The notes under the pieces are model-generated. The model saw only the letters and a list, made by a program, of their open reading frames with translations, made no database searches and had not been told where the DNA came from. This document shows positions 7,690-15,043 of a DNA stretch of 42,926 nt, piece after piece. A program made the translations under genes and the position numbers. The number at the start of each line of letters is the position of its first letter. Position 1 is the first letter of the stretch. The stretch is from Nostocoides australiense Ben110 (GTDB taxonomy: Bacteria; Actinomycetota; Actinomycetes; Actinomycetales; Dermatophilaceae): contig NZ_HG764815.1 of the NCBI RefSeq assembly GCF_001050535.1, positions 1,755,864 to 1,798,789 of the forward strand, written 5' to 3'.

Positions 7690-8447
7690 CCGCGTCCGGA
7701 ATCGGGTGCGGCGAGCGCGTCTAGGTCCCGCACCGCATACCGAAGGTGCTCCCACTCCTCCTCGAGGATCGTGTGCAGACACGAGAGCACGGTCTCCTCG
7801 TGGGCGGGGGCGTGCGGATTGCGGCGCTGCTCGGCGAGATTCGCCTCGGTGACCTCCGCGAGGAAGTCACGAACCATCCCCTGCCGGTGCGCCCGAACCC
7901 GCAGGACGTCCGCGAAATCCGTTGTGCTCGTGGTGAATTCGGCATGCTGGAAGGCAGCGCTGCCTTCTCCGTCGTCGTTGGGCAGCCCGATCGGGTCGAA
8001 GGGCTGCTCGCGCTCGAGGACGGCCTTGCCGAGCCAGCAGTCGGTCGCGGTGACCAGATGCCGCAAGGTCTGGGCGAAGGACCACTCTCCGGCCACCGAC
8101 ACCTCGACCGACCCGGACGGCAACGCCGTCGCCCGCTGGACCACCGCGGCCCACGCGGCTTCGACGGCCGCCCACGCGGTCCGCATACCGACGGGGTCGG
8201 CGGCGCCGCGCAGCTCCCGACCGGGGAAGCGGGCATTGAGTTCGGCATCGACCAGCGGCACCACGTCGACGCCGTTGACGAGCAGCTGTCCACCCTCGAA
8301 CAGGCACGCGGAGTCCAGCTCGAGGCCGACAAGCTCACTGCCGCGCACGACGACATCGGTCAGGTCGCAATCGACGAAGCGCGACCCGCGCAGGCTTCGT
8401 CCGTGAAAGGTGCGCCCCGTGAGGCTTTCGCGGGGTTCTTCGCTCAT
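7686..8447 (-). CDS. Pentapeptide-repeat/DinB-like (DinB_2) fusion protein
   Basis: The 253-residue protein starts MSEEPRESLTGRTFHGRSLRG, and the next residues form a short pentapeptide-repeat-like stretch (A/S/T-x-F/L pattern through about residue 45). From about residue 85 it is a four-helix DinB/YfiT domain: EWSFAQTLRHLVTATDCWLG supplies the first conserved His, and the C-terminal half has VLSCLHTILEEEWEHLRYAVRDLD with the remaining His pair. In the DinB superfamily three His residues bind a metal and members include thiol (mycothiol or bacillithiol) S-transferases. It is followed without a gap by the Ada-type gene. Substrate unknown; the architecture is known in actinobacteria but poorly characterised. 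Confidence 0.88.
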   Translation of the reverse strand: MSEEPRESLTGRTFHGRSLRGSRFVDCDLTDVVVRGSELVGLELDSACLFEGGQLLVNGVDVVPLVDAELNARFPGRELRGAADPVGMRTAWAAVEAAWAAVVQRATALPSGSVEVSVAGEWSFAQTLRHLVTATDCWLGKAVLEREQPFDPIGLPNDDGEGSAAFQHAEFTTSTTDFADVLRVRAHRQGMVRDFLAEVTEANLAEQRRNPHAPAHEETVLSCLHTILEEEWEHLRYAVRDLDALAAPDSGRG

Positions 8448-8527
8448 GACACCCAGGCTCCCACGCGGGTCGGACGAGGGTCGCGGTCGGGCAGAGCCGT
8501 GCGCCGGAACGGACCCAGCCCGACCAC

Positions 8528-9784
8528 TCAGTGCGCGAGCAGGCGGTGATCGACCTGCAGGGGCGTCCCGAGGCGGATCTCGATGTACTCGTTCTGGTCG
8601 ACGACGTCCGGGCCGCGTCCGCCCATCGCCGGGAAGTTGTTGTCGTTCATCACGGCGATGGTCTGCTTGTCGATGAGCTCGACGTCCTCGATGGTCACGA
8701 AGGGGAAGGTGAACGTCGCCCCGAAGCCGCCGACGTTGGCGGGGTCCGGCACCCCCATGCGGTCCACCAGGAGTGCCTTGCGCAGGTAGCCGCCGTCCGC
8801 GACGCCGCGCATGTCGACGAGGTAGATCCGCTTGAACGCCGCCGTTGCGCCCTGACCGCCGTCGCGTTCGATGACGAGGAACTGGTGCTTGTTGACGGCG
8901 ATCATGCGGTAGCGGACGAAGCCGTCGGCGAATTGCTCGGCGCCCTTCCCGCGCAGCGTCACGGTGAAGACCCGCAGATCACTGGCCAGGCCGGCGGCCT
9001 TGTCCTCAGCGACCACGCCCTCGAGCATCGGATAAAGCGTGCGGCCGTCCGGAGAGATCGCCATCCCCTCGAAGCCCTTGGAGTTCGGCAGGTTCGGGAC
9101 CTGACCCGCCGTGAGCGTCGGGTTGGACGGCGAGGTCACGCCCGGCGTCGGGATCGGCGCCTGGAGCAGCCGGCCCTGCGCGTCGGCGTGCAACAGATAC
9201 GGCCCGAACTCCTCCCCGATCCAGAAGGTGCCGTCGGGAACGATCTGCATCGACTCCAGATCGAAGTCCCACCCGGTGAGTATGCGGTCCGGTGCCGGAC
9301 AGCTGTAGCCCGCCGGGAGGCTCGTGGCCGCCGCACAGCCGCCGTCGCGCCAAATCGTCCACGGGACATAGTGATTCGGATCGCTGAGGTTGAAGACCTG
9401 CTTGACGAAGGTCGTGGAGCCCGTCGCCGTGTCGGGGCGGATGAGGTGGACGGCCAGATTGAAGTCCTGGCTGTTGACCTGCACGCCGTAGCCGTTGTCG
9501 GCCATCACGAGATAGCTGCCGTCGGGGTTGCGGTGCGTGCCGGAGAAGCCCTGGACCGGCTGGCCCGGATAGGGCGCGGGGATCTGCGCATTGCCGGTGG
9601 TCCAGTGGCCGGAGGTCTCGCTGCCGGGCACATAGGTTTCGGCGGGCAGGATCGAACGTCCGACCAGCGTCGCCGGCGCCGGGTCGGGGATCGGGCGCGC
9701 GGCGCTCGCGCTGGGGGCCGACATCGCGATGGCGGCGAGGGAGAGGCCACAGACGGCCGCTGCCATCGTCGTGCGTGGGGTCAT
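8528..9784 (-). CDS. Secreted phytase-like esterase-domain protein
   Basis: ATG 9784 lies 7 nt behind AAGGAG and gives 418 residues, with a clear Sec signal peptide (MTPRTTMAAAVCGLSLAAIA, cleavage after a following SAPSASA). The mature protein has the phytase-like esterase layout: GFSGTHRNPDGSYLVMADNG near the start, WIGEEFGPYLLHAD in the middle, GFEGMAISPDGRTLYPMLEG, and FVTIEDVELIDKQTIAVMND near the end. These repeated Asp/Asn-Gly loops are expected to form a beta-propeller that binds calcium. Proteins of this type are exported and may act on phosphate esters, but enzymatic activity has rarely been tested. An upstream in-frame extension to 9946 lacks a Shine-Dalgarno and would bury the signal peptide. 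Confidence 0.87.
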   Translation of the reverse strand: MTPRTTMAAAVCGLSLAAIAMSAPSASAARPIPDPAPATLVGRSILPAETYVPGSETSGHWTTGNAQIPAPYPGQPVQGFSGTHRNPDGSYLVMADNGYGVQVNSQDFNLAVHLIRPDTATGSTTFVKQVFNLSDPNHYVPWTIWRDGGCAAATSLPAGYSCPAPDRILTGWDFDLESMQIVPDGTFWIGEEFGPYLLHADAQGRLLQAPIPTPGVTSPSNPTLTAGQVPNLPNSKGFEGMAISPDGRTLYPMLEGVVAEDKAAGLASDLRVFTVTLRGKGAEQFADGFVRYRMIAVNKHQFLVIERDGGQGATAAFKRIYLVDMRGVADGGYLRKALLVDRMGVPDPANVGGFGATFTFPFVTIEDVELIDKQTIAVMNDNNFPAMGGRGPDVVDQNEYIEIRLGTPLQVDHRLLAH

Positions 9785-9980
9785 GGGAGTGCTCCTTGGC
9801 GGTGGAGGGCAGGTTCCCGACCAGCCAACGCCGATCTGATCCGCCGCGGGCAAACCTCGCGTGACTGCCGGCGGAAGAGTCGGGGTGCCCGTCCCGCCCG
9901 ACAAGGCCGCTCGAGTCATCCTCGTGATGTCGAGCGAGCATGTCACCTAGAAGTTGCCTTCCCCGGCTAGATTCGAGCCC
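9785..9980. promoter_or_regulatory. Divergent promoter region with a leaderless-type box
   Basis: Between the secreted esterase gene and the gene at 9981. TAGATT at 9968-9973 lies 7 nt before the ATG at 9981, the spacing of a leaderless actinobacterial transcript. Nothing else recognisable in the stretch. Confidence 0.4.
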
Positions 9981-10201
9981 ATGTCTGGCAGCACGCCTCG
10001 GGAGCGCCTGCTCGCGGCGTTGGAGCATCTGAGGTGGGCGAGCAGATGGCGCGCGCACGACTGCGTCGCGAGCACCCGGATTTCGACGACGCGGCCATCG
10101 AGACTTCAGTAATGCGCTGGCGTCAGGAGCGCCCGGGCGCCCCATATGGCGACCATCCCGGCCCACCCTCGACGCGGACCCTGGGTGGCGCCGCGCCATG
10201 A
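9981..10201 (+). pseudogene. Small partner of the AbiEii-like gene, frameshifted
   Basis: ATG 9981 begins MSGSTPRERLLAALE, which continues in the expected conserved form only after a change of frame: SEVGEQMARARLRREHP, then MRWRQERPGAPYGDHPGP, ending at TGA 10199-10201. The indel lies at about 10025-10030 and looks like one missing base. Short proteins of about 70-75 residues with this LLAALELSEVGEQM...RREHP pattern commonly precede AbiEii-type nucleotidyltransferase genes in actinobacteria, and here the rebuilt stop overlaps the next ATG (ATGA, 10198-10201). Function unknown, presumably a regulator or antitoxin-like partner of the downstream protein; that role is inference. Confidence 0.65.
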
Positions 10202-11037
10202 CCAACGCGGTGGCGGCGTCTCTCGAGCGCCTCGCCCAGGATCTCGCTGCGGTGCACGCACGTTGGGCGCTGATCGGCGGGTTCGCGGTGTCCGCCCGAG
10301 CGGACGCGCGGTTCACTCGCGATGTCGATGTCTGCGTGCTGGTGGCTGACGCCGAGGAAGCGGAGCGCCTGGCCCTCGCGATGACTCGCCTGGGTTATGC
10401 GGTGTCCGCGCTCATCGAGCACGAGCTCGCTCGCCGGCTCTCGACTCTGCGCCTGGTCTCACCGGTCGATGGCGGTGTGCTCGTGGATCTCCTCTTCGCC
10501 TCCTCAGGCATCGAGGCCGAAACCGTCGAGGCGGCCGAGCCGCTGGAGCTCATGGCGGGTTTGGTCGTGCCGGTGGCGCGCGCTGCGCACCTCGTCGTGC
10601 TCAAGCTGCTTTCACGCGACGACGAGAAGCGGCCGCAGGATGCCATGGACTTGCGCGCGCTGCGGCCGACGTTGTCGGCCGGGGACGAGGCGGAGCTAGG
10701 CCGCCTGGCCGGCTTGATCGGTCAGCGCGGCTTCGACCGGGGTCGAGATCTGCCGGCGTGGCACGGACCTACCTCAGCAGGCCCTGACCGGGCCCGCCGC
10801 CGGGCTTGCGCAGCAATGCCCTCGTCCGAGACATGGCCCGGCGAAGTCCGCTCTCGCACAACGAGATCATCGCGAAGATCCGCGCGCAGGGCCGGGATCA
10901 GGGCCTCGCGCAGCCGCACCTGCGCGAACGTCAGGTGCGTCGCGACATCCCGCACGCTCCATTCGGTGCACAACGAGGGCTGGGCCCACTGCTGCTTGCT
11001 CAGGCCCTCGAGCAGGTCGGCCGCCAGCGCGCGCTGA
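10198..11037 (+). pseudogene. AbiEii/AbiGii-type nucleotidyltransferase, 3' end lost
   Basis: Residues 1-185 form a nucleotidyltransferase-like domain: WALIGGFAVSARADARFTRD-VDVCV has the G-G-x8-9-R-x-T-x-D-V-D pattern of DNA polymerase-beta-type enzymes, with the catalytic Asp pair, and LLFASSG/HLVVLKLLSRDDEKRPQDAMDL matches the helical continuation with the R-P-Q-D motif. Homology ends at about GQRGFDRGRDL (10755). The remaining frame to 11037 is Arg/Ser-rich and simply reads the antisense of the convergent MDMPI gene, so the natural C-terminus has been lost or replaced. AbiEii toxins transfer GMP/GTP or NMPs to a target such as tRNA. Only the last 10-20 residues are probably missing, so activity may survive. 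Confidence 0.7.
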
Positions 11038-11072
11038 GTGTCGACATGACGCCAGTTCGTGTCACTGTCCAT
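10722..11072 (-). pseudogene. MDMPI/DinB-like N-terminal domain protein, truncated and possibly partly inverted
   Basis: From ATG 11072 the protein reads RHVDTQRALAADLLEGLSKQ and then LCTEWSVRDVATHLTFAQVRL, the classic start of actinobacterial mycothiol-dependent maleylpyruvate isomerase-like (TIGR03083) proteins, including the conserved W-S-V-R-D-V-A-T-H-L with the first metal His. Beyond about residue 58 (10900) the minus-strand frame loses homology. Instead the plus strand at about 10790-10900 reads NALVRDMARR and SHNEIIAKIRAQ, which is what the family shows next. An internal inversion of roughly 110 bp, plus loss of the C-terminal half with the other His residues, would explain this. The protein as it stands is non-functional. 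It lies 19 nt after the arsR-type gene, as the last member of that operon. Confidence 0.65.
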
Positions 11073-11091
11073 GCCCGAAACAGCGCCTCGC

Positions 11092-11421
11092 TCAGGGGTG
11101 GGCGCGCTCCTCGGCGATAGCGCGCAGCCGGTCGAGCCGCTGTTCCCAGGCTTGCCCGATGTTTTCGAGGTCCCGGGCCAGCTGGGTCAGCGGCTGGCCG
11201 AGCGCGCGGTAGCGCAGTTGCCGGCCCTCCTTGGCCGGCTCGACCAGGCCGACCTCGTGGAGCACCCCAAGGTGGCGCGCAATCGCCTGGCGCGTGACCG
11301 GCAGTCGCTGCGCCAGCTCGGACGCCGACAGTGGCTGCTCACCCAGTCGGCGCAGGATCTCCCAGCGGGTGTCGTCCGCGAGCGCGCCGCACAGCGCTAC
11401 CGGGGAGGCGACGGCGGTCAC
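11092..11421 (-). CDS. ArsR-family winged-helix regulator
   Basis: GTG 11421 overlaps the stop of the SRPBCC gene (GTGA at 11418-11421). The 109 residues contain CGALADDTRWEILRRLGEQPLSASELAQRLPVTRQAIARHLGVL, a standard ArsR helix-turn-helix, then HEVGLVEPAKEGRQLRYRA, the wing. The metal-binding Cys motif of ArsR/SmtB sensors (E-L-C-V-C-D-L) is absent, so it is the non-metal subclass that usually pairs with SRPBCC/AHSA1 proteins. It probably represses its own operon through the two GCAAC-N6-GTTGC sites at 12384-12444. A C-terminal QAWEQRLDRLRAIAEE is the expected dimerisation helix. Confidence 0.92.
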   Translation of the reverse strand: MTAVASPVALCGALADDTRWEILRRLGEQPLSASELAQRLPVTRQAIARHLGVLHEVGLVEPAKEGRQLRYRALGQPLTQLARDLENIGQAWEQRLDRLRAIAEERAHP

Positions 11422-12353
11422 GCGTCGGCCCGCTCTGCATACGTGACGAGAGCGTTGAGGACGTTGGTCCAGCCGGTGACGTTCTCCTCCATCGCGGCCC
11501 GGCGCCCGGCGTCGTCGAGGTGGGTGAAGCCGTGCTCGACGACGGTGACCAGCGTGCGGTCGGGCCCCACGGGGGAGAGGCGGAACTGCACGAGCGAGGC
11601 GTCATCGCCCGGCGTCTCCTCGCCGAGTTCGCCCCACAGCAGTTCGAGCACCGCCGGGGCGTCGAGGCGCTCCACCCGCATGGGCATCAGGCCGTGACCG
11701 GTCCACTCGAAGGTGCCCTCCGCGCCCTCGCGCAGGCCGCCGGGGAAGCGGGCCGGGTGGCCCCACCACTGCTCGATGGCCACCGGGTCGGTGAGCACGT
11801 CCCAGGTGGTCTGCTGCGGCGCTCGTACCAGCACCGACCGGGTGATCCGTCCGCTCTCGACGTCGGCGATCGGTGCGAGCCCGGTGCCCCGTTCCAGCCC
11901 GTCCACGTGGGCGACCAGCTCGTCCAGCTCCCCGGTCCAGCCCCGCGCGTTGTCCTCCATCGCGGCCCGCCGCCCGGCCGCCGCGCCGAGGGTGTCGAAG
12001 CCGCTCTCGACCACGGTCAGCTGTGTCTTCTCGCCGTCCTTTTCAAGGGTGAAGGTCGCCGTCGTGGAGTTGTCCTCCCGGATGGGCTCGCCGGGCGTCC
12101 CCCAGGTGAAGGCGAAGGCCGTGGGCGCGTCATACCTGTCGATGCGGACGGGGAAGTCTCCGTGGTCGACCCATCCGAAGGTGCCGTGCGCCCCGGCGTG
12201 GACGCCATCGGGGAAGTCGGCACGTTGCCCGAACCACTGGGCGATCTGCGATGGCTGGGTGAGGACTTCGAAGACGAGGTCGCGGGATGCGGCGACCCGC
12301 ACTGTTCGGGTCACCGTGTGGGCGGTCTCGTCGAGCGTGCTACCGGTGTCCAT
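11418..12353 (-). CDS. Tandem SRPBCC (AHSA1-like) domain protein
   Basis: The 311-residue protein is two START-like domains in a row. The first begins TRTVRVAASRDLVFEVLTQP with SQIAQWFG; the second begins TRSVLVRAPQQTTWDVLTDP with AIEQWWGHP. Each ends with the characteristic ESGF/EHGF...AAGRRAAMEDN..GWT and RRAAMEENVTGWT helix. AHSA1-type proteins have a hydrophobic cavity for small ligands; single-domain copies of about 150-160 residues are usual, so this is an internal duplication. It is the first gene of an operon with the arsR-type gene and the MDMPI-like gene, a widespread actinobacterial arrangement of unknown physiological role. The start ATG 12353 follows GGAGACGTCCC. Confidence 0.9.
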   Translation of the reverse strand: MDTGSTLDETAHTVTRTVRVAASRDLVFEVLTQPSQIAQWFGQRADFPDGVHAGAHGTFGWVDHGDFPVRIDRYDAPTAFAFTWGTPGEPIREDNSTTATFTLEKDGEKTQLTVVESGFDTLGAAAGRRAAMEDNARGWTGELDELVAHVDGLERGTGLAPIADVESGRITRSVLVRAPQQTTWDVLTDPVAIEQWWGHPARFPGGLREGAEGTFEWTGHGLMPMRVERLDAPAVLELLWGELGEETPGDDASLVQFRLSPVGPDRTLVTVVEHGFTHLDDAGRRAAMEENVTGWTNVLNALVTYAERADA

Positions 12354-12383
12354 GGGACGTCTCCTACTCAGGAAGGGCGAACT

Positions 12384-12399
12384 GCAACTGAAAGGTTGC
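12384..12399. promoter_or_regulatory. Operator copy 1 for the ArsR-type regulator
   Basis: GCAAC at 12384-12388, six bases, then GTTGC at 12395-12399. This 16-bp palindrome lies 31 bp upstream of the SRPBCC start and recurs with identical arms and spacer length at 12429-12444. Confidence 0.7.
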
Positions 12400-12428
12400 G
12401 CTTAACCTAGACCACGATCCGTCGATCT

Positions 12429-12444
12429 GCAACCGATTCGTTGC
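12429..12444. promoter_or_regulatory. Operator copy 2 for the ArsR-type regulator
   Basis: GCAAC at 12429-12433, six bases, then GTTGC at 12440-12444; 45 bp from copy 1 centre to centre, about four helical turns. The spacing would put two bound dimers on the same DNA face across the promoter. Confidence 0.7.
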
Positions 12445-12464
12445 GCGAACGTCGAGTCGCGGCG

Positions 12465-13162
12465 AGGTGCGATTCCGTTCTGCGGCTGACCATTCCGATC
12501 AGCCAGGGGTTGTGGTGTGGGCGACCGGCACCAGCCACCGCTGCGGACCTCAACCATCGCCTCCTGGCCTGTATGCCGGTCCGGTCGGCTCGACCGTCGG
12601 GCAGCAGCCTTTCGGCGACGACCTCACCGTGCAGGAGGAGCAGCCACCCTTCCGGGGCTGGCTGCTCGGTCCCGGCCGGCTGACGGTCACTGCGCGGGCG
12701 CAGGTGAGCGAGCGGTCGATGGTCTCGGTGTGGCTGACCGGCTTCGAAGACCAGCCGCAGCGCTGCAGAGAGGTGTGCGTCTTCGAGATCTTCGGCGTCA
12801 CGGTTACGAGCGGTCCGAACCCCTCCGCCGCCGTGGGGGCGGGCATCCATCCGTTCCGCGATCCCGCACTGCGAGAGGAGTTTTCGGTTGATTCGATACC
12901 ATTCGATCCGGCGCGGTGGCACCGGTATGCGGTCACCATCGCCGCCGACGCCTGCGCCTGGGACATCGACGGCGCTCCGATGCGCACCTCCCGGCAGGCA
13001 CCGGCATACCCGCTTCAGATCTTCACCGGCGTCTTCGACTTCCCGGACCGCGAGTCCGGAGCCACGGCCGGGCACGAACCTTGGCTCGAGATCGACGAAT
13101 CACCTTCACCCCGGGCGCGCACGGATCCGGCCCGCCATGCTCCACCCGGGCCGGGAGCCTGA
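12465..13162 (+). pseudogene. GH16-like (concanavalin A fold) protein, several frameshifts
   Basis: The longest frame (from 12467) carries LYAGPVGSTVGQQPFGDDLT, VQEEQPPFRGWL, MVSVWLTGFEDQPQR, VCVFEIFG, then GIHPFRDPALREEF and YPLQIFTGVFDFPDR. This is an actinobacterial family annotated as glycoside hydrolase family 16-like, with the E-x-F-G strand in the place of the active-site strand. The N-terminal conserved segments are found in other frames: LRLTIPISQGLWC ends near 12515 and PLRTSTIAS lies near 12545-12565, before the main frame resumes. The C-terminal ITFTPG also lies out of frame near 13100. So at least two and probably three single-base disruptions, plus loss of the first about 40 residues, are present. 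Function: possible cytoplasmic sugar-binding or hydrolase fold; not active as it stands. Confidence 0.6.
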
Positions 13163-13171
13163 TGGGGATGG

Positions 13172-14059
13172 TCAGGCGGCGATCGAGGCGAGTGCCAGCT
13201 GGTGGGCGGTGTCCAGGGCGTCGTCGGCGCCGGTGGGGACGTCCGGGGCGACGCCGACGCCTTCCCAGTTGCCACCGGTGACCGGGTGCTGCGACGTGCC
13301 GGTGGGGATCATCGCCTCCAGGTGCGGGTGGACGCGGAAGGAGACTCGCGGATTGGCGCCGCCGCGGGTGCGCTCCCCGACGAGCGTGGCCCGGCCGATC
13401 GACTTCAGGTCGTAGGCCAGCGCCTCACCGCCGGAGAACGTCGCCGCACTGGTGAGCACGTACACCGGTCGTTCCTTGCCGAAGCGGCGGCCTGGCACAT
13501 ACGACGATGTCCACGCCTGGACCTGGCGGTCGCGAGATCGTATGCCGGACAGCTCGACCGGCTCACGGTCCCACAGGTAGCTGGCGACGAACGCGACCAT
13601 GTAGGGGTCGCCGCCAAGGCAGCCGCGCAGGTCGAGGATCAGCGCGGACGAGTCGGCGACCAGCGTCATCGCCGCGGTGATCGCCTCGCCGCACAGGGCC
13701 ACGGGAAAGAGCAGCGGTGCGATCTCGATGACGCCGATGTTGCCGGGCACGTGCTGCACCGAGGCGACCCCACCGCCCGTGGTGGCCGCCCACGTAGCCA
13801 TCTCGGCCCACTCGACCGCGTCGTCGCCCTCCGTGCGCTCGGCCAGGGGTTCGACGTGGTGGACGAGCCGCAGGTGCTGGTCGCCGTTGACCGACTGCAG
13901 GTCGGCGGTGACGGCGGCGGCCAGCGCGGGGAGATCGGTCGGGTAGTCCGCGGCTCGGGCCGCGAGCCGGTCCGCGATCTCGGCTGCCACCTCGGGGAAG
14001 ACGTAATGGTCGGTCAGGCGGGCGCGCACCCGGCCGACGATCGGGATTGGGTCGATCAT
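13172..14059 (-). CDS. S41-family (tail-specific/IRBP-like) peptidase
   Basis: The 295-residue protein starts with a short helical N-terminal domain (RVRARLTDHYVFPEVAAEIADRL) of the interphotoreceptor retinoid-binding type, then a ClpP-like S41 core. IGVIEIAPLL opens the core, ALILDLRGCLGGDPYMVAF is the conserved D-L-R-x-N/C-x-G-G segment, and YVLTSAATFSGGEALAYDLK carries the presumed catalytic Ser in A-T-F-S-G-G-E-A, followed by ATLVGERTRGGA. There is no PDZ domain or signal peptide, so it is a small cytoplasmic member. It is divergent from the winged-helix gene at 14116, with a palindrome between them, suggesting control by that regulator. Confidence 0.9.
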   Translation of the reverse strand: MIDPIPIVGRVRARLTDHYVFPEVAAEIADRLAARAADYPTDLPALAAAVTADLQSVNGDQHLRLVHHVEPLAERTEGDDAVEWAEMATWAATTGGGVASVQHVPGNIGVIEIAPLLFPVALCGEAITAAMTLVADSSALILDLRGCLGGDPYMVAFVASYLWDREPVELSGIRSRDRQVQAWTSSYVPGRRFGKERPVYVLTSAATFSGGEALAYDLKSIGRATLVGERTRGGANPRVSFRVHPHLEAMIPTGTSQHPVTGGNWEGVGVAPDVPTGADDALDTAHQLALASIAA

Positions 14060-14078
14060 GTGTTAAGAGAATCAGACG

Positions 14079-14096
14079 CTTGACTTAAGTGTCAAG
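14079..14096. promoter_or_regulatory. Palindromic operator between S41 peptidase and wHTH regulator
   Basis: CTTGAC at 14079-14084, TTAAGT, then GTCAAG at 14091-14096: perfect 6-bp arms around a 6-bp spacer. TTGAC elements on both strands also resemble -35 boxes, so binding here would block both divergent promoters. Confidence 0.6.
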
Positions 14097-14115
14097 ATAA
14101 GTTGACTCTCTCTTT

Positions 14116-14628
14116 GTGGAAGAGATGACGATCGACGGTCCAGGCCAACACAAGGCGCTCGCCCACCCGATGCGCCACCGGCTGCTGTTCGCGATCGGTC
14201 AGGAGCCGGCAACGATCAGTCAGTTGGCTGCGGCGCTTGGCGCCAACAAGGGCAGCGTGGCCCACCACCTGAAGGTCCTGGCCGACGCCGGCCTCGTCAC
14301 CGTGGACCGCACCCGCCAGGTGCGCGGCGGCACCGAGATCTACTACCGCCGGGCCGCCGAGCGCATCCGCTACCCGGTCGGCGATGCGACCGCCGCCTCG
14401 TTCGCCGCGGTGGCCGAGGAGATCGTCACGCACGACCCGGACCCGCTGGTCATCCATCGCCATGTACGGCTAACTGCCGCCCAGGTCGCCCAGCTGCGAG
14501 AGACGATCGAATCGCTCGCGCAGGACATCGCCGAGGCCGGAGAGGGGGAGCAGCGGTATGGGGTGCTGCTGGGCCTGTACCGGGCCGAATCATCAGCTGG
14601 CGAGGAAACCGCCTTACCTGGTTCCTGA
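14116..14628 (+). CDS. ArsR-like winged helix-turn-helix regulator
   Basis: The 170-residue protein reads HKALAHPMRHRLLFAIGQEP then TISQLAAALGANKGSVAHHLKVLADAGLV, an ArsR/HTH_20-type winged helix with the wing in RQVRGGTEIYYRR. The C-terminal half (HRHVRLTAAQVAQLRETIES) resembles the extended dimerisation part of wHTH proteins that control divergent peptidase or esterase genes. GTG 14116 and ATG 14125 are both possible starts; neither has a strong Shine-Dalgarno, so the start is uncertain by three residues. Likely repressor of itself and of the S41 gene through the site at 14079-14096. Confidence 0.88.
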   Translation: MEEMTIDGPGQHKALAHPMRHRLLFAIGQEPATISQLAAALGANKGSVAHHLKVLADAGLVTVDRTRQVRGGTEIYYRRAAERIRYPVGDATAASFAAVAEEIVTHDPDPLVIHRHVRLTAAQVAQLRETIESLAQDIAEAGEGEQRYGVLLGLYRAESSAGEETALPGS

Positions 14629-15043
14629 GGGGCCGCGGGCTCGGGTGACTCATCGCGGCGCGCCTGGTCGCCAAGTGCTGTCGCGCCGGGTTCCGTTCGC
14701 GCCATGCTCGTCAGTGGAAGTCCTCCTGCCTCCAACTCCGCGTTCCGCGTCGTGCCGTCGCAGCGCAGGGACTATCCCAAGCGGTTCGGCCGTCCCGGTG
14801 GATTCAGCGGGCGGGGGTCAAGATCGCGATGGGCACATCATGCCTTGTCGGTCTGGCGGGCGCCGAGCTTCAGTAGGTCCCGGTGATCGAAGCCGTCGTT
14901 GGTCCGGCTCGCCCGGAAGCAGGGCGCACGAATCATTCTTTCGGACAGGCCGATCCGCGCCCGCAGGCCGATGCGGCTCGCAACGGACGACAGCCAGGGT
15001 GGTGCTACCACACATTCCGATCCAGCCAAAGGAGTTGCCACCC
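14629..15043. other. Intergenic stretch with a possible minus-strand gene remnant
   Basis: No complete gene. On the minus strand a frame around 14940-14845 ending in LLKLGARQTDKA has mostly G/C third positions and resembles the tail of a lost gene, but the family is not recognisable. AAAGGAG at 15028-15034 is the ribosome binding site of the next gene. Confidence 0.35.

Noticed and set aside
8531-9970. 479-residue plus-strand open frame opposite the secreted esterase
   Set aside because: Antisense shadow in GC-rich DNA; the minus strand has a signal peptide, Shine-Dalgarno and family motifs.
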